A DNA stretch of 64,000 bases from Cryptomeria japonica (Eukaryota > Streptophyta > Pinopsida > Cupressales > Cupressaceae): NCBI RefSeq assembly GCF_030272615.1, contig NC_081413.1:443325038-443389037 (forward strand), read 5' to 3'. A program made the position numbers and the translations under genes. The notes beneath the pieces are model-generated. The model did not search any database, was not told the origin of the DNA, and saw only the letters and a program-made list of their open reading frames with translations. Shown here one piece after another: positions 11,892-22,533 of this stretch. Positions within the stretch are counted from its first letter, which is position 1. Every line of letters starts with the position of its first letter.

Positions 11892-12227
11892 TTTTTGCCC
11901 TCTTTGAAGTGACATGTGTGCACATGTTGATTCAAAGAAAAATTTATTGGATATGCTGTTAAAATTTGATTGATATGATGCTATGTTTTGAGATGTCGAT
12001 ATGATGCCCCAGGTTTGATGAACGATATTGATGGTGCCCACTCGGGAGATGAATCAAGGATTTTAAAAAATTTGTCGATTTGATGAGTGTTTTTGGATTA
12101 ATTGCATTTTGAAAATTTTGACTGTGTTGAATGCACATTATTGATTCATCTCCTGATAATGATGTTGATAAAAAATGAAAAAGTGAGGAAAATACATGAT
12201 CCACATATTAACCTTTTTTATTTTACC

Positions 12228-12236
12228 CTATAAAAA
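12228..12236 (+). promoter_or_regulatory. Putative TATA box for the antisense PMD transcript
   Basis: CTATAAAAA on the plus strand, conserved in unit B near 63,021. About 80 bases downstream is an ATG context and, at 12,386, a GTAAGG splice-donor match. The role is inferred from position only. Confidence 0.35.
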
Positions 12237-12469
12237 GGTAAAAAGTGATTGTAAAAATATCATTTGCACACTTGTCTCTTTACAGTTGTGACATTTGAGC
12301 TCTGACGAAGATGTTGATTCCATATGCTTCACACTAATTTGAGTAAGTCAAGTGACACCGGAGACTTGCTTCCTATGGCCCACCTGTAAGGGATCGAAAT
12401 CTCTCCATGTTTCTGATTTGTTTTGCTTGTTTTGATCACATTTTTAAGTTTTTGGTCAAAATTTGTCAA

Positions 12470-12800
12470 GTTAGCATGTAGGTTAGGTCGTGCAACATCT
12501 ACAATAAACAAAATAGTGCGTAGGGTAAACCTAGGTAGGTTAGTGTCTAAGTAGCATTTGGTAGCACGCCAGTAGGCTAGGTTAGCGCGTAGAAATATTT
12601 AGTGCAAAGGGTCTTTAGAAGGGCGCATAGGGTAGATAGAGTAGACTGTTGGGCATTTTAGTGCATATAGTTAGCAAGATGGCGCAACAAAGTGACCAGT
12701 TAGCATGTAGGAGTTTTTAGCGTGTAAAGTGTCTAGCACATGGGTGGAAATAGATAGTGCATAAGTAGCATCTTAGCGTGTAAGTGTCCTAGTTTAGCAT
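12470..12800. repeat. Degenerate TAGCGCGTAG-type short repeats
   Basis: The motif TAGC(G/A)(C/T)(G/A)TAG recurs about a dozen times at irregular spacing (GTTAGCATGTAGG, TAGCGCGTAGA, TAGCGTGTAAG and so on). The same block in unit B (63,260-63,610) is richer in intact CGCG forms, so unit A has lost CpGs by C-to-T change. Confidence 0.6.
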
Positions 12801-13072
12801 GTAGGGTCCAAAGTTGATGGAAAAGGGATGATGAAGAAATCATTGTGAGTTGAATAGATTAGATATATGGCCTAAGTGCCGATATATGTCTGTGGATTGT
12901 TCTATTATGGTTCCTGATTCAATGTTAGTTCTTCTTTGTGGCGATGTTCTATTTCTAATATGCTGGTGTAGAATGTTCTCAGTTTACTGCCAAGTTGAGT
13001 GTTTTTTGATGTGGATCCTGATTTTGAGTTTGATATGGATCTTTAACGTTTGCCTTTTGAGTTAATGTCCGA

Positions 13073-13735
13073 TATGAGTTTCGATTATTGATTTATGATA
13101 TGATTCCTGATGCTTGCGATATGGATCTTTGATTGCTTGTTTTATGAGGCCAGATTTTTAATAAGGATTAGATTTGAAATGCTTGCATTATGAGTCCTGA
13201 TTTGATCTTGTGATATGGATCTTGAGTTTCTTGCATTCTGAGTCCTGATTTTTGATATGGGTCAGAGTTTCAATATGGGTCTGGATTTTCATTATGGGTT
13301 AGATTTTCGATATGGGTCTTGATTTTTGATATGGGTTAGATTCTTGATATGGGTCACGATTGTCAATCTGGGTCATATTTTCAGTATGGGTCTTGATTTT
13401 CGATATGGGTCCTAATTTTTGATATGGGTTAGATTTTCAATATGGGTCTTGATTGTTGATATGGGTCATATTTTTGATATGGGTCTTGATTTTTGATATG
13501 GGTCTTGATTTTCAATATGGGTCAAATTTTCAATATGGGTCTTGATTGTTGATATAGGTCAGATTTTTTATATGGGTCTTGATTTTTGATATAGGTCAGG
13601 TTTTCGATATGGGTCTGTATTTTTTATAAGGGTCAAATTTTTGATATGGGCCTTGATTTTTGATATGGGTCAAATTTTCGATATGGGTCTTGATTTTCAA
13701 TATGGTCATGATTTTTGATATGGTTCCTTGCTTGA
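13073..13735. repeat. Tandem repeat of about 20 bp, GATATGGGTCTTGATTTT type
   Basis: About 25-30 imperfect copies of a unit like GATATGGGTCTTGATTTT, alternating with GATATGGGTCAGATTTTC variants. It starts loosely near 13,073 and is dense from 13,248 to 13,730. It lies just upstream of the PMD exon and would be intronic. The start of the same array is visible at 63,870-64,000. Confidence 0.85.
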
Positions 13736-13838
13736 TGTTGTGTTCTTGAGATGCTTTGTTTGTTTGAAGTTTATTTTTCTTTGATTAGATATATCGGATA
13801 GATTTGGGAACTAATGATGGACACTTGTTATTTTGCAG

Positions 13839-15806
13839 GCAGAGCTTGGCGTGCTTCAGTCATGAGAGTGGTTTTCGAGACCATGGTCATTGATTCTATG
13901 CTTATCACAAGCTAGCAAAGATGTGATTGAGAGATGTGGGTTGTCATCTTTACTAGACATGCCTTGGTATATCATTAATCGGGGTTTGCTGACAACTTTG
14001 GTGGAGAGGTGGCATAGTGACACGAACACCTTCGACTTGGTTATGGGTGGGATAATAGTCACATCACCAAAAAGTTATTAGATTATGCAAATTCCTATAG
14101 TTGGGGCCTTGTTGCTATACGAGAAGACTGAGAAGGGTGGGACAGAGGCTCTTCATCACATCTTCCAGGATGATCACATCAGCAGGTATGAGATCCCTTG
14201 ACGAGAGTTTTTCGATTTTGGTTATGCTCCGCAGCCATCAGTACTAGGAGGGTTCATTGGTGGATTTATGTGTCCTGACCGTGGGTTGAAGGAACTAGCC
14301 ATGGGATGGGGATTGGTGCTAGAGGATATGGTGACACAGGGATGCAGGTTTGCATGGGGGTCTTGTATGTTGGCCCATCTTTACAAAGAGTTGGACCAGG
14401 TGGTGTATCTGGGATACACTAGTTTATTAGTTGGGGTGACATTACTATAGGTGTGGGTCTGGGAGCACATTCCTATGTCGAGACCACTTGCAGATAGGGA
14501 TAGGGCCAGTCGGTAGGGCTTGTGTTTATGGTTATACAGGTGTAGTTGTCCAACATAAGTTGGGAAAACTAGAGCATTGGCTGAGAGAACTGGATGATAT
14601 TGATACAATCATTTGGAGACCGTATATGGATTGTGAGGTGTGGTATGAGGATAGGATAGAGATGCCGTATCTATATATGTTGAGGTACCTAATCGGGTAG
14701 ACACCATTTATTATCGAGTGATTCTTGCACAACTATGTTCAATGACAGTATGGTAGACAACAGGGGATGCCACAGGGAGCTTGTTTATATGCTCGGTGGT
14801 GACAGGATGTGCTAGAGTGGGGAGCCACTTTAGATAGCGTAGCAGTGGTGGAGGAGTATATGACGTTGGTAGGACAGATCTAGGATTATGGGGCTGGGGT
14901 TGTGGATGCTGGGATGACAGAGGAGTTTGGAGCATACTTTATGGCACATACAGTGGAACATATATATGATCCAGCATAGATGCTACCTGCCTTTGATGAT
15001 GAGGATGAGTAGCCACAGAGGCGAGGGGGAGCTAGACAGAGAGATGAGGAGGGAGAGGAAGTAGGAGAGGGAGGCAGAGATGATGGAGGAGGTGGTGGAG
15101 GAGGTGGTGAAGGAGGTGTTGGAGGAGGTGGTGGAGGTGGATTAGATAGAGGGAGAGGAGGAGATAGAGGAGGTGGTGGATTAGATAGAGGATGAGGGCT
15201 CACTCTTGGTACTAGTGGGGTTGGTAAGGTAGGTGATGTTAGGCAACCCTCCCAGAGGAGGTGATCTGATGTTCTACCTCCACTGGTACCTCAGATAGGG
15301 ATAGGTATGGGTGGGACCAAGACACAGATACCCATTCTACATTAGGGTACCCACCCATCGATAGAGTTCATAGATCAGAGCGCTATAGGTCTCAGTGTAG
15401 GAGATACATGCATAGGTGCTACCATAGAAGCGCCAAATTACGTAGATTATGGCAGAGTGGGATATGAAGAGAGTGTTGGGATCGGGCAGAGGATCTTCTT
15501 GAGAGATTGGAGAGAGTGATGGTTGGTGTGCCAATGTGGGATATACAGAGGGAGATACGGTACATAGTTAAAGAGGCTGAGTATGACAGGCGTTTATACA
15601 AGGAGGTGGTCCCTAGAGATCACAAAGCTCCTAGTTATGTAGCCAGTCGATCTATTCACAGTCATACGAGGATAGAGAGAAGAGTTGTTATGGGGCTTGC
15701 TCGACATGATCCACCTGGTGGAGATCTAGTGGATGGGACATCTACCATGAGACTATCAGCCTCAAAAGATAGTCTTACCCGAGAAACCTGTCTCTATTTT
15801 TTTTGA
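13839..15806 (+). pseudogene. Plant mobile domain (PMD, MAIN-like) gene antisense to gypsy pol
   Basis: After a TTTTGCAG acceptor, the frame shows PMD landmarks: VIERCGLSSLLDMP, LVERWHSDTNTFDLVMG, IPIVGALLLYE, GGFIGGFMCPDRGLKEL, FAWGSCMLAHLYKELDQ and VWVWEHIPMSRPL. A Gly/Arg-rich low-complexity tail follows at 15,020-15,200, and then a charged C-terminal part (15,507-15,806) ending in TGA. Several TAG and TGA stops and at least two frameshifts make it a pseudogene. PMD proteins in plants include MAIN and MAIL1, and PMDs are also found in MULE and Ty3/gypsy elements. Here the gene runs convergent to the minus-strand integrase, lying between integrase and the 3' LTR. This is the position of antisense accessory genes reported for some Tat-lineage elements. 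Confidence 0.7.
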
Positions 15807-16055
15807 TCATTTTGTTGTATTTTGATAGACATTATATTCCTTGTATATTTCAACCATTTTTTAGATATATATATGGCACTGGTTTTCTTTGATCCACATG
15901 TGTTATTGATGATGATTGATGATATGCATTTATTACTTTGATGCTATGATGATGATGTGATGCTTAGATAATAATGCTCTTGATTTTGATAATGATGTAT
16001 GAGTCATGATGAGATGAGAATGTGATGATGTATTTTCATTGATTACTTTGATTTA

Positions 16056-16270
16056 TGAGATGTATCTTGAAAATGGGATGTATGATAATGATAATGATGT
16101 GAGATGTATCTTGAAAATGAGATGTATGATAATGGTAATGGTATGAGATGCATCTTGAAAATGAGATGTATGATAATGATAATGATGTGAGATGTATCTT
16201 GAAAATGAGATGTATGATAATGATAATGATGTGAGACGTATCTTGAAAATGAGATGTATGATCATGATAA
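16056..16270. repeat. Tandem repeat, about 45 bp x 5
   Basis: Five copies of a unit made of GAGATGTATCTTGAAAAT followed by GAGATGTATGATAATGATAATGAT, nearly identical to each other. The copies are much better conserved than the surrounding pseudogenes, so the array expanded recently or is being homogenised. Confidence 0.85.
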
Positions 16271-16284
16271 TTATTAATGCAAGA

Positions 16285-16385
16285 TTTAAAATGATATGTA
16301 GCTAATGCAAGCTTAAAATAATATGTAGCTAATACAAGCTTAAGAATGATATGAAGCTAATGCAAGCTTAATGATATGTAGCTAA
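16285..16385. repeat. Short tandem repeat, AATGATATGTAGCTAATGCAAGCTT type, about 4 copies
   Basis: A unit of roughly 27-30 bp (ATATGTAGCTAATGCAAGC) repeats four times directly after the 45-bp array. Confidence 0.7.
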
Positions 16386-17322
16386 ATGATCACTTTAATT
16401 ATGTCATTGCCATTCCTGTTTAGTCACTTGTTTGTGCTCTATTCATGTTTTTCATCATTGAGCTTTTGATATGTTGGAAGTTTATACAAGCATAATGGTA
16501 TAATTGGACCATAATGACCTGAGTAAAACTTACATGGATGTTTGATATTGCAAGATGACACAAGCATCAAGGTATAATTGAACCAAGACGACTTGAGTGT
16601 TGCTTGCATAAAATAGACAAGAGTTAACCATCTGTATGTGAAAAGTGGATAATGTCTTCAATTATATGTTTCCAATCATGTCTTGAGACAAATTTGTACC
16701 ATACGAATGATAGCCTCATAGACAAAAAAAACCAAAAATATCAGATTCCTTCATTGCTTTCTCTAGATCGATGCATCCTCGAGTAGCTCATGAGATCTAA
16801 TGATTCAAATTTTAAGATACAAAATAGTCAAAAATTCATGCCAGATGTAAATAAATTATAATTCATAAAATCATCCATCATGTGTCTGTTAAATTTATAG
16901 TTGGATAATGGTCTTGTTTTCTATCCCGATGAGTAGTTGTTGACATTGTTTCTTAGCATGATGTGATCCTTATTGTTTGTTGTCAGAAATTCTTAAAGTG
17001 AGAGGAATTTTTTCCCTAGTCACAGATATCTATCGATGTGGATATACATGTTGATCACCAAGGCATGGTGGGATATGATATGGATAAGCATATTTGGATA
17101 ATCAAGGACAATGACTACACTAAGTATATCCGAGATAATGTTGTGTGAATGAGTGTTGTACGATGGTCATTAGCTAAGACTTGGATTAAAGAGATAAGTA
17201 CTGATAGATAGAGGAGTCATTCTCTCACAAATATTGCCTATTGCCAGGTTTTCACTACTTAGTTTTATTGCCATTTTTGTTTTGTTTTTTATTTTTTTGT
17301 ATTTTCTCACTATTTCTGTGCA

Positions 17323-20066
17323 TTAGATGACTCGAGTGTAGAATTTATTTAGATGGATGTTGTTGGTTGGTTCATCAAGAATGTCCCCTTTTGAAGTTGT
17401 TAACTAATAGGCACCTGATCTGTAGGCTGATAGGATGACAAAAGGACCCAACCAGTTAGGTTCAAACTTCCCCTTCTTTTCTCAATCTTGTTGATTTATG
17501 GGATTTTCTTTTAGTACAATATCACCGACTTTGAAAGCCCTAGGGATGACTTTGTGATTGTAGCTCCTACACATTTGTTGCTAGTATTCTTTGAGATGGT
17601 CATAGGCATGTTATCATTTTTCATCTAGAAGCTCTAGTTCATGCAACCTATTTACCCAATCTTCCTCCTCTGGTATGAGGCCCTTGAAAGATACTCTAAG
17701 AGATGGAATTTCTACCTCAAGAGGTAGAATTGCCTCTGATCTGTACACCAATGAATATGGCGTATCCCATGTAGGTGTCCAGATACTAGTTCTGTATGCC
17801 CAAAGTGCGTGATTGAGTTGTACATGCCAATCCTTACCCACATCCTTTACTAATTTCTTGAGGATTTTTAGAATTATTTTATTTGATGCTTCTTCTTAAC
17901 TGTTTCCCTATGGGTAGTAAGGTGTGGAGAAGCGATGTTGGATTTTGAATCTTTGACATAGCTCTCGTACGCCTTGATTTTTGAAAGGATGCCCATTGTC
18001 TATGATGATGGAACTCAGAATGCCATATTGGCAAATGAGATAATTGAGAATAAATGAGGCGATCTATTTTCCAATTACAGTGGTCATTGCGACTGCTTCA
18101 ATCCACTTTGTGAAATATTGTGTTGTAATGATAATGAAACTATGTCCATTTGAAGAAGAAGGATTGATTTTCCCTACCAAATCGAGTCCCCACTAACAAA
18201 AAGGCCAAGATGTGGTTAACGACTATAGCTCCTATGCTGGTGTATGGATAAGATTGCCATGAATTTGGCACTTACGACATTTTTTTGCAAATTGATAATA
18301 TTCTTTCTCCATTGTCGGCTAGTAATATCCCATTCTTAGAAGTTTCTTGGTGAGAGTAGGGCCACTTGAATACGTACCACAGATACCCTCATGAAGCTCA
18401 TGTAAGGCAGAGTTGGACTCGTTACAATCGAGGCATCAAAGAAGAGTACCATCTAGACCTCAACGATAAAGGGTGTCAACAGTTAAGGTATAACGGGCGG
18501 CTTGCCAAATGAAGCTGCATTTTTTGTTACAAGACAAATTAAGTGAAAAGGTATTGTTTTTAAGATAATCATAGATTGTCTCATATAGAGAGAGTCCAAA
18601 CTGGTTAAGGCATAGATGACTTGGGACACAGAATTGTCATAGGCTGGGGAAAACAATTTCTCTACGAGGAACTCGTAACAACTCTATTTCTCTAGAATTT
18701 GTAGTAGTGAAGCGATAGTGGCCATTGCATCAACAGCTCTATTGTCAAATCTTGGTATTTGCTCAAAGGTGATATGTAAAAAGTACTATTTGAAATCATT
18801 CACCATTCTCTTATACAATTGCATCTTAGCATCCTTTGTCTCATATTCATCATTGATTTGATTGATGACTAATTGAGAATCCCCATAGACTCTTAATTCC
18901 ATGATTTTCCATTCCACTTCCATTTTGATTCTTGTTACTAGGGCTTCATATTCAGTGACATTGTTGGTGCATAGAAACATCAGTCTATAAGATCATGGAA
19001 TTGTGTTCTTTGGGAGTGATGAACAAGATGCTGACTGAATCAAACTGAAGGGGATTTGAGCAAGCGCAATGTATGGCATAATCGAAGCAGTTATACTTCA
19101 CCATGGGAGTTTAACTCTAGTGCATATTGAATTTGCAAAATATCGCTTTGGCATGCAAAGACTGTAGTTCGGTTTCAGATCCACGGTTCCTACAGCCAAG
19201 CTCTCAGTTACCTCCTTCATCTGACAATCATCTGCCTCTTCTTTTGGGTGCGATTTGAGTTGTCCATTGTAGTTGATCTTTTCTTTATAATAAGCTCTTC
19301 CTTCTTTCTTAGAGTTAGACAAGATAGAAAGGAATTGAGCAAAGTTTTGACAAGCATTCTGAATTTTCTCTTTTAGAATATGTAATCATTTTCAGGAAGA
19401 AATGAATAAAGAATATGTTGTTCTGATCTATTAAAAGTATTTTGCTGGAAGTTTAATATCACTCATCCAAGGGGGCCCACTTGGTGAGTGATCCTTTGTT
19501 TATGATCATTGAAGTTAGTTTTACTTAGTTGCAGTAGAAGTTCATGACTAGATTGTTCTTGCAGCCACTGGAAATAGATCCGTTGATTATTCCTGCAGCC
19601 AAGACATAATGATGTGATTTCTAATATTTTCATTAGATCATTCCAGCATTGTTTTGTGAAGCTTTCATGTAGCCTTTTATGATTTCCATTCTTGCCTTTC
19701 CTTTCTGCATAATATTAGTTACTATAGTAATGCAAAATAATCATTTAAGGAGCTTAGTGCATATATATTGTAGACCCAGTTCAAGTTTTACATTCCTGGA
19801 TTGATAACTAAATGAACACCAGCCATGAAAATAGTAAACTGTACCATATGAATGTCCAAACTTTGGATTGAGATTTCAATTAGAGATATTATTATCATTA
19901 TAGTTGGGGTAGACACTGACACCCAATCCATGTTGTGCATAGGATCCATCAAAGTATAGGGTCCATTGTTTGGGTGTGACAGTGAGTACATCCATGTCTG
20001 TAAATTCCACCTGCATTGGTTGTTTATCTGGTAGCGATGCATCAGCCAATTGATCTGCAATTCTCC
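17323..20066 (-). pseudogene. Ty3/gypsy (Tat-like) pol fragment: RNase H and integrase
   Basis: Minus strand. RNase H starts at the right edge (IADQLADASLPDKQPM, then QWTLYFDGSYAQHG with the first catalytic Asp) and continues after an interruption at 18,980 (CTNNVTEYEALVTRIKM, YGDSQLVINQI). Integrase follows: WGLDLVGKINP (Asp 1), IIIDNGHPF (Asp 2), a degraded region holding the Glu, ALWAYRTS, TPYSLVYRSEAILPLEVEIPSLR, and the C-terminal GKFEPNWLGPFVI ending at about 17,323. Protease, RT and gag are missing: the sequence stops abruptly at about 20,060, where Helentron helicase begins on the other strand. Stops and frameshifts are numerous. Confidence 0.85.
19045..19880. other. Unassigned 0.8-kb segment splitting the gypsy RNase H
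   Basis: RNase H reads into this block from the right after FDGSYAQHGLGVSV (near 19,890) and resumes on the left at about 19,040 (LFITPKEHNSM). Inside, a 74-residue minus-strand frame (19,322-19,098) is charged at its N-terminus and matches no family I know. It could be an inserted element or an intron-like insert. I see no clear terminal repeats. Confidence 0.4.
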
Positions 20067-21265
20067 AACATTAAATGAATTGATTCCATATAATTTTTGG
20101 AAAGAAAGGATAAAATGTTGTACATTACAATTAACTATGAGACAAAAGGATGATAATTTTATCAACGTACTCAATAGAATACGCATTATCTCACAAAAAA
20201 CTCAAGATCTAGAATATTTAAATAAAAATTGCTTACAGTAACCCCCATAGACCCGAATTTTTGTTTCCTCATCTATACAACGAAAGATGTGAACATACAC
20301 AATCAAAATATGTTTTCAATTGCACCTGGGAAACTGATTATATTGAATGCAATTGATGGATATGATGAAAACTACAACACAACATCAGTTTACAATCATA
20401 CAATGAACCTACCATCACAAATAGTATTAAAACAAAATATGGTAATTTAAATGTATGCTAGTAATTATGACACAAAAGATGGCCTTGTAAATGGATCAGA
20501 TGGGACATTCAAAGCATATGTGAAAGATAACAACATTGACATTCTTTGGATCAAATTTAATGATCCACAAATTGGTATCCGACAAGCCAAATGATTAGCA
20601 CATTACTATACAAATTGCATTGATAATAGTTGGATACCCATACTTCGCATTGCAAATCCTATTAAACAAATACACAACCAAAATAGATTAACCATTAGAC
20701 AATAATTTCCAATACAATTAGCATGTGCTCGTACTATCCATAGATATCAAGGACTTATTATGAAAGGATTGGCATTTGATCCTTTCGACATAAACAAACA
20801 TGGTTTAACATACACAACATTATCACAAACAAGATCAATTGACACATTATTTTTGTTATAGCCCTTACTACATTCCTAGTTTAATGTTAAAAAAAGTTCA
20901 TCATTGAAATGTCAAGAGTGCAATCAAATGCATATTGGAAATTTGAAAATCAACAACCACAACAAAGTAATAACACCCATTTACTATTATCTACTTTAAA
21001 TACTCGTAACTTACTTTCACATAAGGAAGACATACTCAACAATCATGATATGATTTTATATGATGTTCTTTGTTTACAAGAAACACATACCCAACTCACT
21101 TCCTTAAACAATCCATTACAAAATTTTGACAACTATTCAAAATATCATATACATCATGTAAGAACTTTCACAAAACACAACCTATTCATTTAAAAAACAA
21201 TGCAACATAGAACAACAAATGTTGAAGCCATAACAATAACAATAACATATATTAATACTGAAGTA
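20061..21265 (+). pseudogene. Helentron Rep-helicase C-terminus fused to EEP endonuclease N-terminus (unit B)
   Basis: Opens inside the Pif1-like helicase: LTMRQKDDNFINVLNRIR, then ASNYDTKDGLVNGSDGTFKAY, then FPIQLACARTIHRYQGL (motif VI region) and GLAFDP and HGLTYTTLSQTRSIDTL. A one-base slip in an A-run near 20,890 leads into the EEP start: MSRVQSNAYWKFEN, LSTLNTRNLLSHKEDIL and YDVLCLQETHTQL with the family's Gln-Glu-Thr. The chain continues after the copia insertion at 28,307. Helicase plus EEP in one chain is the Helentron (Helitron2-like) layout, not the usual angiosperm Helitron. The Rep nuclease is not in the window. Stops at 20,450 and 20,860 and the slip make it inactive. Confidence 0.8.
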
Positions 21266-22477
21266 TGTTGGCAATTTGGAGAAATTGATTATGTGTTGCA
21301 TTGATGTTTGTCATTGATGTTAGCACTAGCTATTTTGTTGTCTATCAGCTTCTGGTAGAGTAGTTTGTCTTTGATGTTGATTTCGAAATTTGTCTCCAGT
21401 TTGGTCTGACTATTGGAATTAGTTTGGATTTTCTATTCATGTGTTCCTGATATGTATCACACTCAATAGGTTCAGGGTTTGATGATCCAGATTCTATCAT
21501 TTGTTCTAGTAAGCATTTTGGTTACCAGTAAGGGTTTTACCGACAAAACTTTGATGAATATCTTTTGATGAATCCGATAAGTGGTATTGGTGCGGCTTCT
21601 ACATGGTTATCAGGATGTCAATGGTTATCATGTTTGTGTTCCTATTGATCGTGTTGTTTCATTTGGCTTATGGTGACCTATTTTGGGTCCGGTATTATTC
21701 TTCTAGGTTGTGGACTAGTTTATGTAACATGTTGGTTGATGCTCCTGATGTGTCACTGGTAGGATTTATTGTTTGGGTTTATATTGTTTCAGTCTTAGGC
21801 CGACTTGGTTTATCATTGGTTTGTGGGATTATCTAACCAATTTATTTTATAATCTTTTAGGTGGTCAACCTAATTGTTTAGGTCCCGGGTTGGTATAAAT
21901 ATGATGTAAAATCTCTTTGTAGATCATGGTATGGTATGGGATTAAGGTTATGGGATTATCTGTGTGCGAATAAAGTTGTAGTTATATGCAAAGGTTTTGG
22001 TCGATCATAGGTGATCGAGTTGGGTTTGTGAAAAAGGTTTAAGACCTCCTGTATTGAGATTAACCAAAATTGTACTCAGGCATATGAGATGCTATTCTTC
22101 CAGTTCATTCATCTTTTTTAGATTGTAGTTTGGATTTATTTTTTAGTCAGTGAGGCTCCTTTTGTGATGAGTATTGCACTCTAGGCAGTGTGACTTCCTG
22201 CATGTTCAGGCCCCTCTTATTGTAATCACATACTTTTTACAGAAGTATTATTTGACTATGGGTAGGCTTCCCACCATGGTTTTTCCCTTTACCTAGTTTT
22301 CCATGTACAAATCATGATGTTATGTGTTATGGATGGTTGGTAATTGTTCTGTGATTTATGTTTGTGCTTAATTGTTATATCTACTATTTCGGCATTTGGT
22401 TTTGTGTTCTTAAAGTTAAATAATTTGTTGAGAACTGATTTAACCCCCCTCTTACTTCTCCACTGATTATCCTAACA
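21266..22477 (+). repeat. 5' LTR of copia element B (1,212 bp)
   Basis: Ends TGTTGGCAATTTGG and TTATCCTAACA. It matches 27,115-28,306 with many substitutions. The region near 22,260-22,300 (GGTAGGCTTCCCACC, TTTTTCCCTTTACC) resembles the matching part of the CC-element LTRs. Confidence 0.92.
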
Positions 22478-22479
22478 AT

Positions 22480-22491
22480 TGGTATTAGAGC
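22480..22491 (+). other. Primer-binding site of copia element B
   Basis: TGGTATTAGAGC, two bases after the LTR. It is the initiator-Met primer site with one C-to-T change, and the same variant occurs in CC-elements B and C. Confidence 0.85.
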
Positions 22492-22533
22492 CACGTCCTT
22501 TATGCAGAAGATTAACCGCTTGAGGAAGATTGT

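Larger units (their letters stand above)
1..13205 (+). repeat. Unit A of a diverged ~25-kb tandem duplication
   Basis: Read against 25,279-64,000, this stretch shows the same series of segments in the same order: copia pol end, copia LTR, EEP endonuclease tail, RPA-like ORF, gypsy LTR, CC-element, gypsy LTR remainder, and low-complexity DNA. Junctions between segments are the same in both copies, so the insertions came before the duplication. Base 1 pairs with about 25,279 and base 13,205 with base 64,000. By eye the copies differ at roughly 5-10 percent of sites. Unit A lacks the LINE, the gag-protease element, the chimeric element and the second CC-element found in unit B. Confidence 0.85.
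11892..13838. other. Gypsy internal DNA: polypurine tract, putative antisense promoter, low-complexity repeats
   Basis: Between the LTR and the PMD exon there is no pol coding sequence. It holds the polypurine tract (minus strand, 11,892-11,905), a plus-strand TATA-like motif at 12,228, a short possible first exon ending near 12,385, two blocks of short degenerate repeats (12,470-12,800 and 13,073-13,735), and a good splice acceptor at 13,835-13,838. I read it as the promoter, first exon and intron of the antisense PMD gene. Confidence 0.45.
15807..17322. other. Gypsy interior between PMD gene and integrase, with tandem repeats
   Basis: I find no coding sequence. It contains the repeats listed at 16,056 and 16,285. 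The rest (16,390-17,322) is AT-rich unique-looking DNA where the PMD gene and the integrase would converge. Confidence 0.5.

Noticed and set aside
14886-15203. A Pro-rich minus-strand ORF
   Set aside because: It is the reverse complement of the Gly/Arg-rich tail of the PMD gene; the poly-Pro is a shadow of GGA/GGT repeats.
13839-15806. The PMD frame as a free-standing host MAIN gene
   Set aside because: It has many stops, sits between the gypsy integrase and LTR, and the flanking unit is repeated with the element in unit B.
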